Shown here in pieces: positions 23,815 to 35,139 of a stretch of 64,000 nucleotides of DNA. Source of the DNA: Nematostella vectensis (Eukaryota > Cnidaria > Anthozoa > Actiniaria > Edwardsiidae); NCBI RefSeq assembly GCF_932526225.1, contig NC_064038.1, positions 11,967,070-12,031,069 on the forward strand, in the 5' to 3' direction. The notes under the pieces were generated by a model. It was given only the letters and a program-made list of their open reading frames with translations. It made no database searches and was not told the origin of the DNA. Position 1 is the stretch's first letter. Each line of letters starts with the position of its first letter. A program made the translations under genes and the position numbers.

Positions 23815-24081
23815 CTAGCCCCACCCATCTCGGTAGTTGAGTTCTCTTGTAGTGGTCATCGTAAACCCGGATTCCACATCTTCTTCCGTTATGGTAATGG
23901 TGATTTTTTTCTTGGGTTGCGGAGGTGGGAAGATTTCCTTTCGGCAGTGCGGGCACGTGGCATGTAATCCAACGTATTGCTGCCTCCTGTACCATTCGTT
24001 TAGGCACCGGTGGTGCATAGTTTGCTTACAGCATTGGATCACATCCATTATTTCTTCTTCTTTACAAATTATGCATTCAAT
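23815..24081 (-). pseudogene. RING-H2-type zinc finger protein of the Polinton
   Basis: The frame read from 24081 down shows ECIICKEE, then QCC, MHHRCLNEWY and CPHCRKE, the cysteine/histidine ligands of a RING finger with an unusual middle spacing. A short acidic and threonine-rich tail ends at 23815. RING proteins are usually E3 ubiquitin ligases, and large DNA viruses often encode them. An in-frame stop sits directly before the first ligands, inside an ATT-repeat (about 24085-24110), and the first in-frame ATG (24048) comes after the first Cys pair. So the start appears to be lost, perhaps by expansion of that microsatellite. A spliced start cannot be excluded. Confidence 0.6.
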
Positions 24082-24734
24082 TTTTTATTTTATTATTATT
24101 ATTATTATTTTGATTTTTTTTGTTGCTTTGACGTTTTTGAGTCTTGGTCTTACTGTGAAGTGATCCCGGCTCGTCGTCGTCTTTTATAGACCTTCAAGTA
24201 GGTCACGTATGTCGATGAGATCATCGGGAACTCTTCTGATTGGCTAAGGGATGTATTGACCAATCAGAGGCTTGGAAAACGGAAGACGTCATATTGATGA
24301 TGTCATGACTTATTTTTTATGCCCTCCCCTCCCCTCTCTTTATGCTTTTTTTTGTTATTAAGGGTTAAAAGTGTTTTCAAAAAATAAAAATGATGGTCAC
24401 GGTACCCCTGTGTATCGGAAGACGTCATACCGATGATGTCATGGCGTATTTTTTGCCCCACACCTCCCCTCTTTTTTTGCTTTTTGTCATAAATATTATT
24501 ATAAACAGTATAGAGTGTTTTAAAAAAAATAATGGTCACGGGATCCCTATGTATCGATGAGATCATCGGGAACGCTAATAATTGGGTAAAATATTTTTAT
24601 TTGTCCAATTAGAGGGTGTAAAAAAGGATGAAAATGGAAAATGATTGGTTCATTTTTTAGAAAAAGTATTTTTTAGCTTAATAGAATTTAAGCTTTTTGA
24701 CTTGCATTTCAGTTTGTTCTTGGCGAACTTCGCC
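24082..24734. promoter_or_regulatory. Divergent promoter region between RING gene and PolB, with repeats
   Basis: About 650 bp separate two divergently read genes. A unit beginning GGAAGACGTCAT and containing GATGATGTCATG, then a C/T-rich tract, occurs at 24281 and again at 24417. ATGAGATCATCGGGAAC occurs near 24215 and 24556. ATTGG and CCAAT boxes are present (near 24239, 24260, 24641). The GACGTCA core resembles a CRE/ATF site, so bidirectional control is plausible, but this is inference. Confidence 0.5.
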
Positions 24735-27700
24735 ATGGCTCATGATGATGGTTATGATGATGAGTGGCTTACCCAATTGCTAGAAGTGTTACCTGATCCC
24801 GAAGAAGAAGGAGAAGAAAAGAGTGAACGACTTCCTCCTGATTTTTTTTTCACGATGATCTCGCCGAGTCGGACTTACCTCAATTTAGTTCCTTGGACGA
24901 ATTGTTTGACTATTATTGCACCCCAGAGGGGGAGGGTGAGGAGATTTTGTTTGAAGATCCTTTTTTGAAAAAACCTGGACCTTCCGGGTTGCAACAACAA
25001 CAACAACAACAACAACAACAAGGTCGTGGAAAGAAACGCTCTCTTGATAGTGAGGATGAGGAGGAGGAGAAGGACGATGTTGCGTATGATATACGTCAAG
25101 TGACTACTCGGCATTCTACCAAAATGCGTACTGACTGTACCGATTACGAACTGTCGGTCGATCTACCTACTCGTGGTACTATCAAGGAAGCTTTGGAGGA
25201 TGTGGAGCGGGTGTTAGATTGTGTCCTCGACTACACGCTACGCGGGTGCAAAAGCACGATTACGCACGCCTTACTCTCGATGCCCCTGCTCTCAAGAACC
25301 CTATTGCTTTACCGTTTATGCGGCGTCATCAACTCACCCCTCAGCGCATTATGGGAGTCCTTGAAACCATGGTGCAATCGAACGAACAGTTTGTGTTGCA
25401 AGGTAATTTCCATCTCTATGTCGTACGCACGCACATGCCTTTTGTGGCTGGGAAACGACTCAAGTATAAGACGAATCCTGCTACCCTGGATACGGGAGAT
25501 TTAGAGACATGGCTTAAGGGAAAAAGGAGCATCACTTGCGTTATGAATCACGACGAACTGTGCGCGGCTCGAGCACTCGTGATCGGCACGGCTCATCTCA
25601 CTAAGGATCCTGACTATGTTAAGTTGTATAGCCCAAAAGATGGGGGTGCTAGACTTCCCTTGCAGACGGAGCGCGCTCGAGCATTGCACCGCGATGCGGG
25701 AGTCCCTGAGGGGTCGTGTGGTCTTCCCGAGATCCAGCAATTTCAGCGCTATCTGGGTGAACGCGGCTTCGAGCTTAACGTGGTGTCGAGGGAACACGCA
25801 AACACGGTGATCTATTCTGGAAACTTACCTGCTCCCGAGTACAGGCTCTACCTCTACTACGCCAAGGGCCATTTCGATTATATCAATAGCATGCCGGGGA
25901 TGCTTGGTCGCTGTTATTAATGCACGAGCTGTCAAAAGGGGTACGATCAAAGAAATCACAAGTGTAACAACCTGTGCTATGGGTGCGGTGAGCAAGAGTG
26001 TTCCCCCTTGGTTTCACCCGCCGAACAAGACCATCGATGGGAGTGGCAGTATTGTGACGAGTGTCAACGGTACTTTCGCACGCAGACGTGTTTCGAGAAC
26101 CATCGACGTGCCAATCCCCGAGGAGTAGTAAAGCGTGGTGGTGTTGACGGTGAGTCCCAGGACTCTTGGTCGTATTGCCAACGGTACCACAAGTGCGAGA
26201 CGTGTGGTAAACGCGTCGATATGATAAATCGAAAGAAAGGAGATCATGTGTGTGGAGAGTACATGTGCTCCGTGTGCAAGGAAGTGGTCCCGCCCGATCA
26301 TTTGTGTTACGTGACGGTGGGTGACGATGCTCTCCCGAAGAAGAAGAACAGCCCTGACGATGATGATGACGACGATTCGATGCGTTTGCTCATCTTTGAT
26401 TTCGAGGCCATGTCTCTGGAGGCCAAGCACACTGTGAATTTTGTCGGGGTGCAAAAACTGTGTGAGACCTGCAAGGGGTGGTCTATGGATCGCCTGGAAT
26501 GCGAGACGTGTGAACTTCGCAAACGCAGCTTTACCACGGTACAAGCGTTTTGCGACTGGCTGTTCGATGGGAGTAATGCTGGCTACACGTGTTTGGCTCA
26601 CAATTTCAAAGGTTACGATTCCTATTTCATCCTCGAATACCTTTTTACGAATTGCTTTAAACCCGAAGACTGATACCCACGCGTAGCGTAGTAGCGTGGC
26701 CACGACGTGCAATCTCTGAAAGAGTTGCAGTGGCTGAAGTACATCGAACATCGCGAGGGAGAAGGAGGGTTTATTCAGCATGCCGGGAACCGTGGCGAAG
26801 TAAGTTTGGCAGGCCGGATCAAGGTGGACGGGTACGCCGAACTTACCAACACGGTGTACCAGTACCACGGGTGTTTCTACCACGGTTGCACCACGTGTTG
26901 CCAGGCACACACCGTCAACCTTTTGACAAATACCACGATGCAAGAGCTTCGCGAGATTCGCAAGCATACGCGTGCAGTGGAGTTGCTTCTCAAAGCCCAA
27001 GGCTACAACTACGAAGAGGTGTGGGAGTGCCAGTTTGACGCGCAACTCAACACGCACCCCGAACTGCGAGCTCTCGTTGGGGATGTCGAGCACGGAAAAC
27101 CTCTTGAAGCTCGTGATGCATTTTTCGGAGGAAGGACCAACGCAATTCGACTGCATTGCGAAGCCGACGTGGAGCAGGGCGAAGAGATTCACTACTATGA
27201 CTTTACGTCGTTGTACCCATGGGTCAATGCCATGTGCGAGTACCCCGTGGGGCACCCCGACGCGATCCTTACCGAGAATTTCGAGGAAGATCTTCACGCG
27301 TACAAGGGACTGATGAAGCTACGTGTTTTACCGCCTCGCGACCTATTCTTCCCCGTCCTCCCTGTCCGCGTCAACGACAAGTTGATGTTCCCTCTGTGTC
27401 ACCGGTGTGCTCAAGAGGAGGAGAACGGCTCGTGCACGCATTCGGACGAGGAGCGGGCGTTCACGGGAACGTGGGCCCACCCCGAGATTTACAAAGCTCT
27501 AGAGAAAGGCTATCGCGTGATCCGTGTGTACAAGGTGTGGCATTGGGAGCGCTGGGCACGTCTGTTTGAAGATTACATCAAGACATTTTTTGAAGTACAA
27601 ACAAGAAGCGTCGGGCTGGCCCGCCTGGTGCACCACCGACGCCTACAAGATGCAGTACGTTGACGATTACGAACGCCACCAAGGCGTCCGTATGGATCCT

Positions 27701-28384
27701 AGCAAGATCGAGAAGAACCCAGGCCTCCGCGCCGTGGCAAAGATGGGCCTGAATTGTATGTGGGGAAAGTTTGGTGAGCAGTTCAACCCCCAACGCACGA
27801 GTACTTTGCTCTGCTGAACAACGACAGTATCGAGGTGAATAATGTGCTCATCGTGAACGACGACCTCACCCAAGTTCACTACAGGCTTGGGGGAAAAGTT
27901 TCAAGAGTTGAAACCCCACACTAACGTGGTGATTGCAGCCTTCACCACGGCGTACGCGCGCCTCAAGTTGTACGATGTGCTGGACGGGTTAGGGGAACGC
28001 TGTCTGTATCACGACACGGATAGCGTCATTTTCTTACACCGCCCTGGAGAGTGGAAACCACCCCTGGGGGACTATCTAGGAGACCTGACGTGCGAGCCGG
28101 AGCCAGAAGACTTTATCGATCGTTATTCGTCCACGGGGCCCAAGAGTTACGGGTACACCACGCAACAGGGTCAATCCACGTGTAAAGTGATGGGACTTCA
28201 CATCAACCTTCGTACGGCTGATATCGAACCTATTGAACCTGGCCAGCATGTTGGAACTTTTGCGCGTTGGAGGCGCGGTGGAGGAAGAGTGTCACGTTAC
28301 TCTCCCTTACACCATTCAGCGCAATGTGCACGACAGAACTCTACACACGGTGCCGGTTGTTATGGTTGTTATTTTAAGTTGTAA
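24735..28384 (+). pseudogene. Protein-primed family B DNA polymerase (Polinton PolB), broken
   Basis: This would replicate the element from a protein primer. Seen in order: acidic N-terminus, a 10-Gln tract (near 24992-25021), Cys-rich finger-like segments (CDECQRYF, CETCGKRVD, 26050-26300), ExoI LIFDFEAM (near 26390), ExoII HNFKGYDSYF (near 26600), motif A DFTSLYP (27199), the motif B region KMGLNCMWGK (near 27742), and motif C YHDTDSV (near 28007). Breaks: frame changes near 24845 (T-run), 25226, 27587 (T-run), 27790, 27888 and 28230; an in-frame TAA at 25918; a TGA at 26671 followed by an abrupt jump to downstream sequence. Only about 200 codons separate ExoII from motif A, and no ExoIII motif is visible, so an internal deletion is likely. 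Confidence 0.88.
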
Positions 28385-28444
28385 AATTAAAGAGAGATGT
28401 GGATTAATAAAAGCCTTTTTTGTGGTAGTAGGATGTTGTTTTTG

Positions 28445-28454
28445 TATATAAATA
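28445..28454 (+). promoter_or_regulatory. TATA box upstream of the integrase gene
   Basis: TATATAAATA ends 35 bp before the ATG at 28490, in the spacer after PolB. Similar boxes precede other Polinton genes (32307, 35098, 36542). Confidence 0.6.
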
Positions 28455-28489
28455 AGGTGAGGGTTGGTAGGGAAGAAATCACTTGTAGC

Positions 28490-29685
28490 ATGGGTTGCTT
28501 TGGTGCGGATCCTCTTCAACCGCGTTTCGATTGTCATACGGTGTGGGAACGTTTACAGTGTCTCTTTGCGTGTTGCGGGGGCAGAATCGAAATTCATTCA
28601 TCGCAACTCGATGGCGCCCCACCCCCTCCCACGCCTACCATCGTCCGTGCGCGAAAAAAAGAAGAGTATGAAGAAGAAGAAGACGATGACTCAGAAGACG
28701 ATCTTCTTCACCCAATTTATTACGATCCGAATCATCTAGCAGCCTTGGGGGGAGTGGACAAATTAATCCGAGCGGTACGTTCTCAAGGAGTACATCGTGC
28801 CCAAGTGAATTCGTGGCTTCGGAGCCAGCCCACCTACACGCTCCATAAACCGTAACGTCGTCGCTACCCACGCTAACGGGTGGTAGTGAATGGTATGGAC
28901 GAACAATGGCAAACGGATCTGTGTGACATGCAGGCGTTACGCTCGTACAATGACGGGTACAACTACTTACTCACCGTGATTGACGTGTTGAGCAAGTACG
29001 CGTGGGTGGTCCCTCTCAAGGACAAGACGGGCAAACGGCTCGTCGAGGCGTTTGAGTCGATTTTCGAGGGTGGACGCCAGCCAGAAAAACTTCAAACGGA
29101 CGATGGCACCGAGTTCAAGAATCGAATCTTCCAGCCGTTTCTCAAATCCAAGAGGATCCAACACTTTTCCACGCGAAGTGAATTGAAAGCTTCTGTGGTC
29201 GAACGATTCAATCGCACTCTCACGACCTTGGTTTACGCACAAGGAGACACGCCGTTACGTGGACATGTTACCGCAATTGGTGCACAATTACAATCACTCG
29301 TACCATCGTAGCATCCGACGTGCTCCTGCGGACGTGGTCACGTACGACGATGCTTAGGAGGTGTGGGCTATCTTGTACGGGAAGAAAAGACCGGGGGACC
29401 CAAAGAAGAAGAAGAAGAGGGCCCCACCCAAATTTAACGTGGGGGATAAGGTACGGATCAGTAAATTCAAACCTGTCTTTACCAAAGGGTACATTCCCAA
29501 TTGGACCGAAGAAGTGTTTACGGTGGGTCAGCGGTACAACAACACGAATCAGAAGAACTACGCGTACCGACTTCGCGAGTACGCGAGGGGAGGGACGGAA
29601 CGAAGAGTATTTCGTGCAATGGCGTGGATGGCCTGACAAGTACAACAGTTGGGTGTCTGCCCAACAAGTGCATAAAGTCAGATGA
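28490..29685 (+). pseudogene. Retrovirus-like integrase with C-terminal chromodomain (Polinton INT), broken
   Basis: It would insert the element into the host genome. The N-terminus has an acidic stretch and a segment YYDPNHLAALGGVDKL. The rve catalytic core shows the first Asp in QTDLCDMQAL (28918), the second in QTDDGTEFKN (29096), and the Glu in SVVERFNRTL (29194), consistent with a DD35E triad. A basic SH3-like region follows (FNVGDKVRISKF, 29433), then a chromodomain remnant EEYFVQWRGWPDKYNSW. Breaks: in-frame TAAs at 28853 and 28874, a frame change near 29235, an in-frame TAG at 29355, and another frame change near 29590 where the front of the chromodomain is missing. A chromodomain would direct insertion toward marked chromatin. 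Confidence 0.88.
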
Positions 29686-29719
29686 TCCACGTGGCCGGGG
29701 TCCACTTGTTTTGTGCACC

Positions 29720-30728
29720 ATGACAGACCAACATCATTTCCACGTGACGTTACCCAGCAATGCCTTGGAGGGTGCTCTTCCGGGCAACACCATTTCCAAG
29801 TTTACCATACGCACGCAAAAAATACTGGATTTGCGTGATGGAGACTGGGAAGTTGGCTTAACTTCCCTGATCTATCATAACACGTGGCTCAGTTTTGCCC
29901 TTCACGAACACATTGTCTGGATGTGGGCCAAGGTGCCGAAAAAAGCATGGCTACACGCTAATCAAAACAACCCAAATGCTGATAAAAGAAATATTGTACA
30001 CGAATGGTTCGAGATCAAGTTGGATGATTTCGTGAAGCCAGAATGAATTGATATCGCAACCAGTCTCAAGAAGGGTATTGATCACTTCAACGAATCTCGT
30101 GCGGACACGAGGAGACGCCTGGGGCAAACCGTGATGGATGCTACCGTGACGTTAAAGGAAAAAGATAAAACAGTAACAATTGAGATGGCCTACATGACAC
30201 AGCTGATCATCGTCGTACGCGTGGGTCGAGCCTTGGGTTTTGAGCGATTTAAATTTAGGATTTGATGTGGCCACAAAACTACATACTGAGAGCACTAAGT
30301 GGCCACCGAACTATGATGTGACATCCTATTTTCGTCATCGATGGGTAGTATTGAGCTATGACGAAGCAGCCCAGCTCCCTTGTGATGGTTCTGCCAGACC
30401 GAGTACTCATTCGTTCGTCTCGCAGCCCTACCTGCCCGTCGACATGAGCAAAGCCCCTTTTCAGGACATGTACGTGTACACGAATGTCGCCGATGGTAAT
30501 CTGATACTGGGAAGTCAGAATCGCAATCTCTTGCGGGTGTTGACCCCTGGAGGAAAACCCGGGGAAGCTGTTGAACGGAATTTTAAGGTTACTTTTTATT
30601 TCCCAACAGGTCTCCAAGTTATCGACAAGATCCAGGTGTATATAACCGACGATGCTGGTCACCCCATATCATTTCAATCAGGCGGCGTGGTGGCAACATT
30701 ACACTTTCGTCGAGCACGATTTGCATAA
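29720..30728 (+). pseudogene. Conserved Polinton structural-type protein, copy A (possible minor capsid/penton)
   Basis: The start is MTDQHHFHVTLPSNALEGA, followed by LDLRDGDWEVGLTSLIYH. The C-terminal half has FQDMYVYTNVADGNLILGSQ and a final beta-rich segment. It is about 335 codons long. An in-frame TGA at 30044 and a frame change near 30230 break it. The gene is followed only two bases after its stop by a paralogue (30731-31740) of the same length and plan. The position beside capsid genes and the beta-rich character suggest a virion protein such as a single jelly-roll penton; I cannot prove the fold. Confidence 0.65.
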
Positions 30729-30730
30729 AA

Positions 30731-31740
30731 ATGACCTCAAGAACAAAATCATTTTGCGTGACCTTAGCCAGCAATGCTGAGGAAGGTGCGTTACCGGGCA
30801 ATACCTGTGGTGATTTCACCATTCGGCCCCAAGAGACGATCGACTTGCGTGATGGAGCATGGGAAATGGCCTAACATCTATCGTGTACCCCTCGAACTGG
30901 GACATGCTGGATGATACTGATCACGTTATCTGGTTGATGGCTCGCTATGTGCTTCCTGAAACCCTGACCTTATTTGATTTGAGTGGCTTGAAAGTGCCAA
31001 CGCATGAGATCCAATTACGATGGTTCAAGATAGACTTGCCTAAATTCAAGTTGAATGACACCTGGGAGACGATCACGGAACACATCAAGACGGCAGTGTC
31101 AACGTTGAACGAGTCCCGTGCAAAGTTTAGACGCGTCATGAAGCAAGATCATCTGGATTTGGAGTTTTCGTTTCGTCCGAGTTATAAAGTAACCACTGTA
31201 GTTGTGGGGCATTTCAATAGGATGCTGATTCGACCCGAGTTTGGTATCATCCTTGGTTTTGACAAGTCAAACGTGTCACAAGGCCAATTTGGACCACCGA
31301 GTAACTTCATCCCACTATCGACCATCTATCCACCTGATTACCCCAAGCAGACTGGAACTTGGAGCAGTAGGTTACCAAGGTGGTTGGTATTTGATTATTT
31401 TAATTACGATAATAGACTAGAGTTTACCCCGATGCCGTACCCAAAACCCCACGAGAATCATCCTCCATTCCAAAACATGTACGTGTACTCGAATCTCTCG
31501 GATGGCAATCTTGTGCTGGGGAGCGAGGTGCGCAATGTACTGCGATTGATGGTTAACGAAGGAACTCCTGGAGGTGAAGCGGTGGAACGAAGTTTTGAAA
31601 ACCCAATCTATCTCCATGTGCGTACGCATCTCATCGATCGAATTCATCTCTACATAAAGGACGATACGGGAAGAACGGTGCCATTTGAGGAAGGAGGAAG
31701 CGTCAAAGCAACATTACAATTTCTCCGCGTCACGCGATAA
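30731..31740 (+). pseudogene. Conserved Polinton structural-type protein, copy B (tandem paralogue)
   Basis: It starts MTSRTKSFCVTLASNAEEGA and follows the same plan as copy A: LPGNT near residue 23, IDLRDGAWEM, then FQNMYVYSNLSDGNLVLGSE and a closing segment with IHLYIKDDTGR. A single frame change lies near 30866; the remaining 293 codons are open to the TAA at 31738-31740. It is the better preserved of the pair. The divergence between copies looks like an old duplication, so the two may have formed different vertex or spike subunits. Function is inferred from context. Confidence 0.65.
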
Positions 31741-31752
31741 TTGACTATCGTC

Positions 31753-32302
31753 ATGGGTTTCATTGCTCCATGGACACACTCCCTCGGTCGCATAGCCCAA
31801 GACCTTGCCCTTTCCATTACGGGGTGGATCCAAAACTCAAAACTCTTTAAAAAACAAAATGGACACGGATTGGGTGGACCAGCATTCCGCGGCTACCCCA
31901 TCTCTCCACAGTTGGGGTATGGGATTTGGGGCCCTGCATTCCGCGGGTACGCCATCTCGCCGGAACGAGGGTATGGACCGGCCTTCCGCGGGTACGCCAT
32001 CTCGCCGCAACGAGGGTATGGACTGGCCTTCCGCGGGTACGCCATCTCGCCGCAACGAGGGTATGGAACGGCCTTCCGCGGGTACGCCATCTCACCTCGG
32101 CAACGAAGTTATGGGTATGCAATACCTCTTGGAATCTACGTCTCTGGCCGTGGAAGAAAAAAAAACGGCTGTTAAGATCAGAGTTCCACCCAAGATGGTT
32201 CCCATTGATGCAACTGCTGTCCAACACACCCGACGTCCTCGTCCTCGTCGTCGTAGAGTTGTTCCAACGGCACGTGCACGCAGTCCTGACATCTATGACT
32301 AA
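31753..32302 (+). pseudogene. Repeat-containing basic protein of the Polinton
   Basis: The reading from ATG 31753 starts MGFIAPWTHSLGRIAQD and runs into a 15-residue repeat. The same repeat is open in the next frame as well, and that other frame (from about 31805) continues into a plausible C-terminus: QYLLESTSLAVEEKKT, then an Arg-rich segment (TRRPRPRRRR) and a stop at 32302. The likely product starts in one frame and ends in the other, with a break in or before the repeat. A basic tail and a place among capsid genes suggest a virion or DNA-binding protein. I do not recognise the family. Confidence 0.5.
31884..32100. repeat. 45 bp coding minisatellite, about 5 copies
   Basis: TTCCGCGGGTACGCCATCTC recurs with CCGCGG anchors at 31887, 31941, 31986, 32031 and 32076; the last four are exactly 45 bp apart. 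The unit is a multiple of three, so reading frames are kept, and it is open in both + frames and in minus frames. Confidence 0.85.
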
Positions 32303-32306
32303 AAGA

Positions 32307-32314
32307 TATAAATA
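32307..32314 (+). promoter_or_regulatory. TATA box upstream of the major capsid gene
   Basis: TATAAATA lies about 80 bp before the ATG at 32395, directly after the stop of the previous gene. Confidence 0.55.
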
Positions 32315-32394
32315 TCCACTCCATCACTTTTCCTACTTCAGTTGGTAATCGGACTTGTTACGAAGAAGAGCTCTCCTCCTCCTCCTACTCCACG

Positions 32395-33662
32395 ATGAGT
32401 GTTCTTACAGGATCAGCCCAGGTCGTTAACCCTGGAATGGATTTGTTCTCCCTACCCCCTACAGATGTCTCTGTAGCCAAAGAACGTTATATTCCCTAGA
32501 ACCTTTCGACAAAGGAGACAAACACCTTGAATGGGTCATTCCTAATAGCGAGAGTTACATCGATCTCCAGAAAACACACCTACGCCTCGTGGTTAAAACC
32601 ATAAAAGGTGATAACTCTGATCTTAGTGCTGGGGATAAAGAAGGCTTTGTCAACAATGCCCTGCATTCGATGATCAAGCAAGTCACCATCCATCTTAATG
32701 GTAAAATCGTCACGTTACAATCAGACTCGTATGCGTACCGCGCCTTCATCGAGACACTCCTCAACTACCCGGGAGAGGCCCAAAATTCGTTACTTGCAAT
32801 GTGCTCTCTTGGACAAAGATACCGCTGGAGAACATGAGAGTACAGCAGTCGCTAGTTCCGGTGGTGCCATAGCCACCAACAAAGGATTGATGCGTCGTGC
32901 AGCGTACACGGCAGAAGCAAATTGGTTGGTCTGGCCGGACCTCTCTTCTACGACCTATTGCATTCTGACCGATACTTGGTGAACAACATGGAAATAAAAA
33001 TCAGACTGGAACTTCACGAACCCACGTTCTGCCTCATGTTAAGATCAACTTCACCTGCTACTGAAAAATACAAAGTTGAGTCAGCACTCATGTGCCTGTA
33101 CCACGTCACACCCTCCGACAGCGTCAGGTTATCCCATGCGAAGATCATGCAATCTCCCTCTTCCCCCAAGATGACCATGTATCCACTAACGTCACGTGAA
33201 AACTCGGCAGATACTCCAAGGTGTACGCTCCTTCGAAGCCACGAACCTATTCACTGGACTTGTTCCAAAAAGGATGATCCTCGGATTCGTGGAGGATGCT
33301 GCATACAACGGGGATTACACCAAGAATCCATTCAATTTCCAGATGGATGACAAACTGTCCGACATCAAGGTGACCGTGGACGGTGAAGAAACCCCTTACA
33401 ACGCGCTCAGCAGGTTCGATGGAAAAGGAGTGGATTTGTACCACATGCTGTTCGACATGATGTGTGCGGTACGTTTCGCGGTGGGGGGCTGAACATCTCC
33501 AGGGACGAGTTTGAAAAAGGCTACGGACTACTGGTCTACGATTTCACAGGCCCTGGAAACGCAGCGTCGGAGTACTACCACCCACAATATAAAGGCACGG
33601 TGGACCTCTCGCTCTCATTTAGTGCTGCTACCACCAAGGTGATCTACGACATTCAAGGCTGA
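32395..33662 (+). pseudogene. Major capsid protein (double jelly-roll, hexon-like), broken
   Basis: About 420 codons. The start is MSVLTGSAQVVNPGMDLFS. Recognisable segments are SESYIDLQKTHLRLVVKT (near 32550), VTIHLNGKIV, GPLFYDLLHSDRYLVNN (near 32935), FNFQMDDKLSDIKVTVDG, and the C-terminal YGLLVYDFTG. The pattern matches the Polinton capsid family long annotated in invertebrates as F54H12.2-like. The conserved pieces move between two frames at least five times (breaks near 32498, 32800, 32920, 33190 and 33465), so no intact protein is made. It would have formed the icosahedral shell, assembled with the neighbouring protease and ATPase. Confidence 0.82.
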
Positions 33663-33666
33663 AAAA

Positions 33667-34258
33667 ATGGATGACAGTTGGGAAAGAACAAGACTGATGG
33701 GGTTTGACGCCATGAGAACCGAAGAATTGGAAGCCATGGCACGTAGTGATCCCTACATAGAATCCGTGTTTGAAGGTGTGTTTCCCTCGGATCGTCTACC
33801 TGACTTCATTCCAGAGGATGAAAACGGTGACGCCGCCTACATTGTGAATGTGGACCCTAGCAACAAACCGGGAAGCCATTGGTTGGCATTGGTGTACTTT
33901 ACGCCAGACCACTGCGAATGGTGGGACAGTGTTGGGTCCCTCCAAGTGCGTATGGACGCGCCATGACAAATTTCTGCGTTCTACGTCCACCACCGGCGTG
34001 ATGAACCAACGACAACTTCAAGCATTAGACTCTGCTGTATGTGGACAATACTGTCTGTACATTTTATGGCACCGTGTTCGCAACAAGTCCTTACAAGACA
34101 TTACCGGATGTTTACCCCTCACGTCAATTGGAACGTTTAAGTGGTGTGTTCGTTTGTACACGACACGTTCCACAAGAGAGCTTTATCACGACAACATCGG
34201 CGACGACGTACGCCGTATTGTCCTTGGCGTCAGTGTGCTGTACCTCAGCACCATTTAG
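33667..34258 (+). pseudogene. Adenain/Ulp1-like cysteine protease (Polinton PRO), broken
   Basis: It would mature capsid proteins. The first frame, from MDDSWERTRLMGF, contains the catalytic His in KPGSHWLALVY (near 33869) and an acidic residue in CEWWDSVG. The second frame contains the catalytic Cys region DSAVCGQYCLYILWHR (near 34030), with the usual spacing for the C5/C48 type. The frame changes near 33945. It starts four bases after the capsid stop. The exact C-terminus is uncertain because two frames stay open to 34258 and 34277. Confidence 0.8.
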
Positions 34259-34402
34259 TACATTAGCACGCCCTTAACGTTAAAAAATCATGTAATATTG
34301 AAAATAATAAAAAAAATTTTTGGACTACCGTTTTTGGGATATCTTTATAAGGGAAACGAGGTAGAGGGCCGACGATCATTTACCTAGTGGTCTCGAACCA
34401 GA

Positions 34403-35049
34403 ATGGACGATCGTCGATTTCGTTGTCACTGCGCTGTCATGCTGGTTGGACCTAGTCAATCGGGAAAAACCACCTGGGTCCGTGCCTTGTTGCAACAAGT
34501 ACCTCGGGCCTTTGACAAACAATTTCGTAAAATCGTCTATTGTAACGGGGGATGGCAACCCTTATTTGACACGATGCAACGCAAACTGGGAGTGAAATTC
34601 CATCAGGGTTTACCCGACTCCATCACAGATCTATTTGGAGAACACGACACCCCGGGTTTGCTCATCATGGACGACCTGATGGACCAAATCGATCGGGTGG
34701 TGAAAGTATTCACCCAAGAATCTTATCATCACGATATCACCACCCTATTTTTGTCACAAAATCTATTCCCTGGAGAAAAATCACGTACCGCTTCGATCAA
34801 CATGCATTACTTTGTGTTGTTCAAAGACCCGAGGAACCAATTGGGTGTTCGGATGCTTTCCCAACAAGCGTTACCAGGGCAGTTAGATTACGTGATGGAC
34901 GCGTACCGACAAGCCAAACAAGAACACCTTATGGCTACTTGTTGATGGATTTTCACCAAAAAACCCATGACGCCTACCGCCTAAGTTTTCACATCTTACC
35001 CAACCAATGCCCCATGTACGTGTACGCTCCTAAAAATGATAAACCATGA
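34403..35049 (+). pseudogene. A32/FtsK-like genome-packaging ATPase (Polinton ATP), one frameshift
   Basis: This motor would load DNA into capsids. The frame from MDDRRFRCHC has Walker A GPSQSGKTTW (near 34450), Walker B LLIMDDLMD (near 34660), and a sensor-like motif TTLFLSQNLF (34739). The frame reads 180 codons and then changes near 34930; the remaining 39 codons (ending NQCPMYVYAPKNDKP) run in the next frame to a TGA at 35047. Apart from this the gene is one of the best preserved in the element. A weak TTATAA lies about 55 bp upstream (34345). Confidence 0.85.
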
Positions 35050-35097
35050 GGAAGAAGAAGAAGAAGAAGAAGAAGAAGAAGAAGATGACAAAAAAAG

Positions 35098-35105
35098 TAT
35101 AAATA
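35098..35105 (+). promoter_or_regulatory. TATA box upstream of the basic core-like gene
   Basis: TATAAATA, 35 bp before the ATG at 35140, following a GAA trinucleotide run (35049-35085). Confidence 0.6.
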
Positions 35106-35139
35106 GTGGTAAAGGGAAAGCCACCCGTTTCAGTTGACG

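Noticed and set aside
26014-27297. 427-codon open frame on the minus strand
   Set aside because: It is antisense to the PolB exonuclease and palm regions, whose motifs read on the + strand; it has no domain and arises from the codon bias of the real gene.
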